Assembly: GCA_016256075.1 (NCBI GenBank)
Contig: SDVU01000432.1
Location: 1 to 13,464, forward strand
From: Dictyocoela muelleri
Taxonomy: Eukaryota; Microsporidia
Direction: 5' to 3'
Length of the DNA stretch: 13,464 nucleotides
In this document: positions 8,739 through 13,464 of the stretch, in pieces
Numbering within the stretch: the first letter of the stretch is position 1
How the letters are laid out: each line of letters starts with the position of its first letter
Program-made: the position numbers and the translations under genes
Notes under the pieces: generated by a model
Database searches by the model: none
Seen by the model: only the letters and a program-made list of their open reading frames with translations
What the model was told of the DNA's origin: nothing

Positions 8739-9383
8739 GAATTGTCGGTACTACTCTGCTCAGCATATATTTTTTGGAAGATAAACTTATTTAAAATATA
8801 CGTAAAATATTATAGAATGAACTGAAATCCTTTAGGTTTGTAATAGAAGCACGATAACTGGCCACAAGATTTTTTTTATAAAAAAATTTAGCAATATCTC
8901 AGATAAACAAGAAAATTCAAATATAACTTATCCTAGACCCTCTCTAAAGAAATATACAGAACTAACAAATATAGAAATACCAAATTAAAATAAAATTATT
9001 TTTTTGTCACACTTATATGCTTTAGAAACTCGTTTTTTGTAGTCTTATTTACTAATTATTTATATAAAACTGATTCTACAAATGTATATAAGACAATATA
9101 ATATAAATTGTTAAGTTTTTGTCTTTTCTATATTATGTAGTTTAGTGTATTTCTTTAGGGAATGTCTAATAACTTTTTATTGAATATTCTTGCTATAACT
9201 AAGACATTTTTTATTTTTTATAAAAATCCAGGAGCGATATTGCGTAAACTAGCCATATGCTGCCTACACGTCTGCTATTACAAACCGAATAATTATTTCA
9301 GTTTTTCCTGAAATTTAAATTATGTAATTTTAAAAAAGTTTCTCTTGAAAAAATCTATATGCAGAGTAGCACCGACAATTCTT
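8739..9383. repeat. Core inverted repeat of foldback element 2
   Basis: The left side reads GAATTGTCGGTACTACTCTG and the inverted right side GAATTGTCGGTGCTACTCTG. The match continues through AACTGAAAT, GGTTTGTAATAG and a shared run near CTAAAGAAATA, so each arm is about 270 bases, with the centre near 9061. The arms have diverged by scattered changes and small gaps, more than the palindrome at 11963-12275, which suggests greater age. Confidence 0.8.
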
Positions 9384-9610
9384 GAGATTTTGATTTTGGG
9401 GTATTATTAAGAAGAGCTTAATTTTGTATAAGTATTTAAAGTATATCTATAACTCAAAGAAAATCTCTATAATTCTATAAAATGTGGGCCTATAACTAAA
9501 AAAATAATGTCTACAACTTCTAAAAAAAAGGGGCTCTGACTCTGGAAAAGGTTTATAACTCTGAAAATTCGAGACTTTAACTCTGGGAAAATGTGTCTAT
9601 AACTTCCAAT

Positions 9611-10220
9611 CCGATCTTTCGGTTGGAGGCCGAAATATCGAAAAACTTGAAGTTCCGGTCTTAAATTTTATCAAATTTTAACAGGCATTTTGATTTAAAA
9701 GAGGCCAAAGTAAATTATAAGGACGAAGGAAAAATATAAGGTTATATAAAAAAAATTTCAAGAGTTAAGCATAAGAGTACGGCGAAATTATGCAGTGAGG
9801 AAATTATAAGGGTGATGGAAAAAATAGAAAATCGGGGTATTATAAGATTTAGGGGTGGAGTAAATATAAAAGGGGATAAAAATTATAAGATTAAAAAAAC
9901 AATTTTTGTTATTTTTTCCCTCCGCTATCATAATTTTCACTATTCTATTAATTTTTAACCTTCACTCTATTAATTAAATATTGTCGTTTTTACCATAAAT
10001 CCTTATAACTATCCCTTAACTATCATAATAATCGTTACTATTTCCTCCACAGTCATTAAAAGTTTATTTTCACACTTATAATTTACTCTTGCCTCTTTAA
10101 ATTTAAAATGCTTTGTTACAATTTAAAAAAAATTAAAGGCGAACTTTAAAGTTTTCCGATATTTCCTCTCAAACCATAAAATTAAAGTTTTACGATCTCT
10201 CGGCCTTCGTCAAAAGATCA
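9611..10220. mobile_element. Foldback element 3, inserted in the right arm of foldback 2
   Basis: The left end has GATCTTTCGGTTGGAGGCCG then AAATATCGAAAAACTTGAAG. The right end, inverted, has GATCTTTTGACGAAGGCCGA and also GGAAATATCGGAAAACTTTA, so the terminal motif appears once on the left and about twice on the right. The arms continue through GCATTTT(G/A)A(A/T)TT(T/A)AAAGAGGC and AGTAAATTATAAG. They then dissolve into short purine-rich repeats of the form GGNAAATTATAAG and meet near 9905. It interrupts the AGTTATAGAC array, which runs up to 9608 and resumes at 10221. Length about 610 bases, no open frame. Confidence 0.72.
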
Positions 10221-10624
10221 AACAGCTTTATAACTTTTGGAAAATGTGTCATAACTTTGAAAATGTGTCTATAACTTTGGAAAATAGGTCTATAGCTTTG
10301 GGCATTTGATCAATAGCCAAAAAACCTTGTGATGAAAAATGGTAAACAATAATAATGAAAAATGGTGTTAATAATAATGAAAGAAGGTGAAAATAATAAT
10401 GAAAGATGGAATCAATGATTATGAAAAGGGCTGTATAATTTTGATGTAATATTTTATTAAGTAAAATACAAAAACCCAAGAGAGAAATGCTTTATAATAA
10501 AATAATTTTCTAGGGACCCCCAGGAGTCGTCTATGAACCCCCTAAACTCCAAAAATGTTCTAGGGACCCCCTGAATTATCTGAGCGCCCCAAGGGGTCCA
10601 TATGGGCCACTTTGAGAAACACTG

Positions 10625-10632
10625 GTCTAAAC
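10625..10632 (+). repeat. Right 8-bp target-site duplication of the hAT element
   Basis: GTCTAAAC, identical to 6054-6061. It is followed by CATTG, which resumes the foldback 1 arm. Confidence 0.9.
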
Positions 10633-10731
10633 CATTGATTTCTTTTTAATTTAAAAATTTTAATTTTCGGCATTTTTTCGGCAAAAACGCCAGAGATTTT
10701 ACCGAAAAAACGCCGTTGGCGTTTTTTCGGT
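10625..10731 (+). mobile_element. Foldback element 1, outer right arm
   Basis: This is the continuation of the element broken at 6061. Inverted, it matches 5403-5530: the GGTTTAGACC junction, AAAATTAAAATTTTT, GGCGTTTTTGCCG, and the terminal hairpin unit CCGAAAAAACGCC with its inverse. It ends near 10731, seven bases before the right direct repeat. Parts of the left arm are longer because an extra hairpin unit lies near 5425-5450. Confidence 0.82.
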
Positions 10732-10737
10732 ATGCTA

Positions 10738-10897
10738 TAATATTATAAACAGATAAGCTATTTGAGAAATATAATTATTACAGTCATGCTCTCCCCCAAT
10801 TTTTTGGCAACCTCATATTTTAGATCCACAAATTTAGGATCGTCCCATAATCCACCCCTCTTGGACTCAACCCATAACCACCCCTCTTTAAAAAAGG
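10738..10897 (+). repeat. Right copy of the 160-bp direct repeat
   Basis: Same orientation as 5240-5399, roughly 90 percent identical by eye. It directly follows the end of foldback element 1. The two copies lie too far apart in length from any ordinary target-site duplication, so they are more likely a pre-existing tandem duplication or terminal direct repeats of a larger composite element. Confidence 0.85.
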
Positions 10898-11962
10898 ATT
10901 TTTAGATTTCTTTTTTTATAGAAATTTTACAGAAAAAATAGAAAAGAAAAAAAATGCCAAAATGTAAAAATAAATTTAGTAATTTTTTTTCAAAAAGTTT
11001 AATAGTAAAATTTTCAAAAACTATTGCATTTATTTCCTTTACCAAATCGGATCACAGAAAAATTCTCTAGGATCTAACTCTTACATACGTATAGCTACAA
11101 TCATAAATATAAAATTCATACCATTAAATAATCCCCTCCAACCATAAATAAACCCCAAACTTATAAATAACCAACTAAAAAAACATGGGTCTTTATTGTA
11201 ATGATAACAAAAATCTTTCAAGTAGGTACCTACACTGATATAATAATTTATTTCACTATAATAAATTTACTTTTTTTTGTACACAACCTAAAATTTTTAC
11301 CCCTCCTCTGAGGGCTCGGAGGATGATATTAATTTTTGGCCCCTAGCTTAGACATAAAATGAATTTTTGTACTTAAATTTCTACTTATCCCCCAATATTG
11401 ACGTCCCTGAGTTTTTTTTGGCTGTTATTTCTAAAATTTTTATTATATTTAAACCCTTAAATGACACAAAAAGAGTAAAGTTAGGTGTTCAAAAGTTTGA
11501 ATTATAATAAAAGTTTATGATTATAGAGTATAAAAAAACCACAAAGTAATCAGTAATTCAAGAATAACAGAATATTCAGCTTAAAGTCCCGTGATTATTA
11601 ATAGAAGATCGATAAAAAATTACATTGCCAACGAAGAGAGGATTTAAGACCATATCATAAAAATCCAGAACTTACATCTGTATCAAAAATAAGAAGTATG
11701 TATTTTGGATATAAAATTGAAAGAATAAGTAGATCTTGTAGAAACCCAGGGCGGATTTATAACTCAGAAGATTCTCAATGCGAACGCTAATTCTATATTC
11801 GAAGAATTTAAAGTGTCTAGAGATGATAAAGAAAAATCTAAGTCGGCTAATTTTATGCTTCGATGGATTTTTATATAAATCAAGTAAAGAAATAATATAT
11901 TGCGCTCGTAGATCGGCCCCGTATATAACGCGACCAGTCGAAAAATAATGAAATTTCTCGGA
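10898..11962. other. AT-rich intergenic stretch without a convincing gene
   Basis: It contains A/T runs, loosely repeated ATAAATAANCCCC words at 11105-11180 and a small hairpin CTCCTCTGAGGGCTCGGAGG at 11303-11322. A 49-codon open stretch on the plus strand (11729-11878; VETQGGFITQKILNANANS near its start) has a protein-like feel but no ATG and no recognised family. The minus-strand frame at 11672-12049 takes its first 30 or so residues from the palindrome arm and is probably spurious. Confidence 0.5.
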
Positions 11963-12275
11963 CGGGTGAGTCATTCCCCCTCTTAAGAAAAGAATGTGAA
12001 TGGGGAAATATGGCATTAAAAAATAATAATAATAATTTTTAAATGTCATTCAACTGAATTATTCGTAAAATTATTGTTAATTTACATTCAATATTCTACG
12101 TTTTCTAAAAAAGGCTGCAAAGCAGCCTTTTTTAAAAAACGTAGAATATTGAATGAAAAAAAAATAATTTTACGAATAATTTAGTTAGATGACATCTAAA
12201 AATTATTATTATTATTTTTTAATGCCATATTTCCCCATTCGCATTCTTTTCTTAAGAGGGGGAATGACTCACCCG
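11963..12275. repeat. Near-perfect 313-bp palindrome (foldback repeat P1)
   Basis: The arms 11963-12118 and 12122-12275 are reverse complements with few differences. They meet at GGCTGC-AAA-GCAGCC, centred at 12120 and flanked by A and T runs. The arm reads CGGGTGAGTCATTCCCCCTC, then AAGAAAAGAATG, GGGGAAATATGGCATT, a (TAA)n/(ATT)n run, AATTATTCGTAAAATTA and AATATTCTACGTTTTCT. The arms are better preserved than those of the foldbacks at 5402-10731, so this copy is younger or maintained by gene conversion. A second copy begins at 13275, which shows it is a mobile or multicopy unit. It has no gene. Confidence 0.92.
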
Positions 12276-13279
12276 GTGTAAATATCAAATTAAATTATAA
12301 AAAAAATTAAGTATTTTATTATAAATAATGGTCAATTTAAAACAAATTAATTTATTTTAAATAAAATCACTAAAAATTCACCGAATTCAATATATTTATG
12401 ATTTCTAGAGAACATAAACACATTGAGATGATCTTGTAATGTATCTAAATTGATTCCATAACTATAGTGTTCTATTTTCTTCAAAGGCATCCAGAGATTT
12501 TTGATTTTTTGCGTATTAGCTTTAGTCACTGGATCTACGTAGAAATGATTATGATTTACTTTATCTTGGTATAAATACTTAATTTTAATATAAGCCTTCA
12601 CTTATCAGATACAACGTATAATTTTGGTCTTATTTGTTTTTTTATAATAGGTTGCAAAATTTAAATATCACGTTTTTTGACAATTTCACAATAACAATAC
12701 CCGGTTTTAACTTAGATAGCTCTTAAAATCCTAACAGATAGCTTAATTTCCCTACATTATATTTCCTCACAGCCAAATATGATTCGTCAATCTGAACTTC
12801 TTTCAGATATCCCCCTAGTGGTCTCCTTTCTTTAATAAGATATTTTAAAATTCTTTCCCTAAAAATTTAAAGGATATGAGGATACATTTATTCTCCTATA
12901 CCACAATTTACCATTAGATATTCCTTTGTGAAATGGACTTTTGGAAATAAAATAGAATGAAAATTTTAAAAAAAACAAAAGGAGAGATTTTCGTTTCAGC
13001 TAAAATTGATTCATTCTATAAATTTGTTATGCATTTGCATTTACTACATTTCCAAGCTGATCCAATGTTATATCTTTAATAATCCAAATTTTCATAGGTT
13101 TCTCACATTTTAGACATTTTTTTGAATATGGAATAATGTCTAAAACTTGGAATAACTGAATAATTTTAGCATTATCAGATATATATTCGAAGAAATCACG
13201 ATCTTTTAATTTGTTTAGCTGTTTAAACATGGGATAATTAAATTTTTTTTTATAAATTAATTTGATATTTACACCGGGT
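12271..13279 (-). mobile_element. Merlin/IS1595-like DNA transposon, about 1.0 kb, with both ends
   Basis: The left end ACCCGGTGTAAATATCAAAT (12271-12290) is matched in inverse by 13260-13279. The pairing continues through TAAATTATAAAAAAAA on the left (TAATTTATAAAAAAAA on the right), giving about 38 paired bases. A transposase reading region fills nearly the whole interior on the minus strand, beginning about 50 bases inside the right end. The size and one-gene layout are typical of IS1595/Merlin elements. No simple target duplication is visible, because each end runs directly into a copy of the palindrome. The outermost ACCCG bases are shared with the palindrome arm, so the true tip may be GGTGTAAATATC. 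Confidence 0.85.
12347..13230 (-). pseudogene. IS1595/Merlin-type transposase, near full length but inactivated
   Basis: The ATG at 13230 opens MFKQLNKLKDRDFFEY. A zinc ribbon follows: CLKC at 13105-13116 and, after a one-base frame change near 13057, AWKCSKCKC (13031-13057). A next block, RERILKYLIKERRPLGGYLK (about 12800-12860), leads into VQIDESYLAVRKYNVGKL, with the first catalytic Asp in IDES (12780-12791). The second Asp is in LYVVSD (codon 12604-12606), again in a shifted frame. The last block, open from 12601 to 12347, is FYVDPVTKANTQKIKNLW, then YGINLDTLQDHLNVFM and FGEF. The expected Glu of the DDE triad is Lys (codon 12500-12502). At least three frame changes and several stops, such as GF*EL after the first block, make it inactive. 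Total length near 294 codons fits the family. Its SYLAVRKYN differs from SKFGKRKYN in the copy at 425-892, so two lineages invaded this genome. Confidence 0.87.
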
Positions 13280-13464
13280 AGTTACCCCCCCCCTCTTTAA
13301 AAAAAGAATGCGAATGGGAAAATATAGCAATAACAAAGGATAATAAAAATTTTTAGATGTCATCTAACTAAATTATTCGTAAAATTCTTTTCTATTTTTA
13401 TTCAATATCTAACCTTTTCTAAAAAAGGCTGCAAAGCAGCCTTTTTAGAAAAACGATAGATATT
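13275..13464. repeat. Second palindrome copy (P2), cut by the window end
   Basis: It starts CGGGTAGTTACCCCCC and repeats the P1 arm: AAAGAATGCGAATGGG, AATATAGCAATAA, TTAGATGTCATCTAACTAAA, TTATTCGTAAAATT and TTCAATATCTAACCTTTTCT. The same centre, GGCTGC-AAA-GCAGCC, is at 13427-13441. Only about 23 bases of the right arm are inside the window. By symmetry the copy should end near position 13593. It differs from P1 more than the P1 arms differ from each other. Confidence 0.88.

Larger units (their letters stand above)
8304..10437. mobile_element. Foldback element 2 with mirror-ordered tandem arrays in its arms
   Basis: The outer ends read TATAACGACTTTTTCAT (8305-8321) and, inverted, TATACAGCCCTTTTCAT (10417-10433). 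Moving inward, the left arm has about five units of the type TTGACACCATNTTTCATTA (8329-8425), then about nine of the type AGTTATAGACNNTTTTTC (8455-8665). The right arm carries the same two unit classes inverted and in mirror order (10221-10430 and 9440-9608), split by foldback element 3. Both arms share the junction TCAA(T)TGCCCAAAGCTATAGA between the unit classes. The centre is a further inverted repeat (8739-9383). Inverted arms made of short tandem repeats recall Drosophila Foldback elements in architecture only; no sequence kinship is claimed. No gene is present. Confidence 0.78.
6062..10624. mobile_element. Non-autonomous hAT-type DNA transposon, 4563 bp, carrying nested elements
   Basis: The left end CAGTGGTTCTC and the inverted right end CAGTGTTTCTC agree at 10 of 11 bases and match the CAGTGGTTCTCAAA ends typical of hAT elements. 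Both ends lead into GGACCCC-rich subterminal zones (GTGGACCCCTTTTT near 6087; repeated GGGACCCCC at 10512-10573). A perfect 8-bp duplication, GTCTAAAC, flanks it. No hAT transposase or BED zinc finger is recognisable in any frame, so it was mobilised by an enzyme from elsewhere or has lost its gene. About half its length is younger material: a TIR-bearing segment near 6988-7730 and the foldback complex at 8304-10437. The rest (about 6200-6980, 7740-8300) is AT-rich without features. Confidence 0.88.

Noticed and set aside
8300-10440. CRISPR array
   Set aside because: The units are short, drifted, without constant-length unique spacers, and are mirrored on the other arm, as in a foldback element.
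10249-10479. 76-codon minus-strand open frame with hydrophobic N-terminus
   Set aside because: It is a read-through of the tandem units in foldback 2's right arm.
11672-12049. 125-codon minus-strand open frame
   Set aside because: Its first third is the arm of the P1 palindrome and the rest has no recognised motif; P1's other arm and P2 show the same words without a gene.
12107-12134. Rho-independent terminator (GC hairpin with T run)
   Set aside because: It is the centre of a 313-bp palindrome with A/T runs on both sides, and the protein and transposon content point to a eukaryote.

Overview
The window is very AT-rich, gene-poor eukaryotic DNA dominated by decayed repeats and transposons. 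The only convincing host gene is one intronless open frame of 756 codons. It encodes an Asn/Lys/Ile-rich protein with a signal peptide, and a C-rich motif lies directly before its ATG. Together with Merlin/IS1595-type and hAT-type DNA transposon remnants, this suggests a microsporidian with an expanded genome, such as a Hamiltosporidium-like parasite. That assignment is inferred from composition and protein style; no rRNA or housekeeping gene is present to prove it.

Layout. Positions 1-420 hold nothing recognisable. Positions 425-892 hold a dead IS1595/Merlin transposase fragment. A 17-bp tandem repeat (1299-1377) lies against the tail of a truncated copy of a dispersed repeat (copy C, 1384-1582). 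The secreted-protein gene is at 1829-4099 on the minus strand. Upstream of it are two longer copies of the same repeat, arranged head to head (copy A 4181-4624 minus; copy B 4751-5217 plus). Both begin with a tRNA-like head carrying Pol III A and B boxes, and both end in an AT-rich tail. They look like an undescribed tRNA-derived SINE-like family.

From 5240 to 10897 lies a set of elements nested inside one another. Two 160-bp direct repeats flank a foldback element with GC-rich hairpin termini. That element is split by a 4.56-kb hAT-type insertion (6062-10624) with a perfect 8-bp target duplication. Inside the hAT lies a second foldback (8304-10437), whose arms are built from tandem arrays in mirror order. 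Its right arm is split by a third foldback (9611-10220). No transposase is recognisable in any of these.

Positions 10898-11962 are featureless. The right end holds a 313-bp near-perfect palindrome (11963-12275), then a complete but dead Merlin-like transposon (12271-13279) with good terminal repeats, then a second copy of the palindrome cut by the window end.

Nothing suggests the genes work together. The secreted protein is the only candidate for a host function, and it sits in a transposon graveyard, as fast-evolving parasite genes often do. All boundaries were read by eye; no database search or folding program was used.
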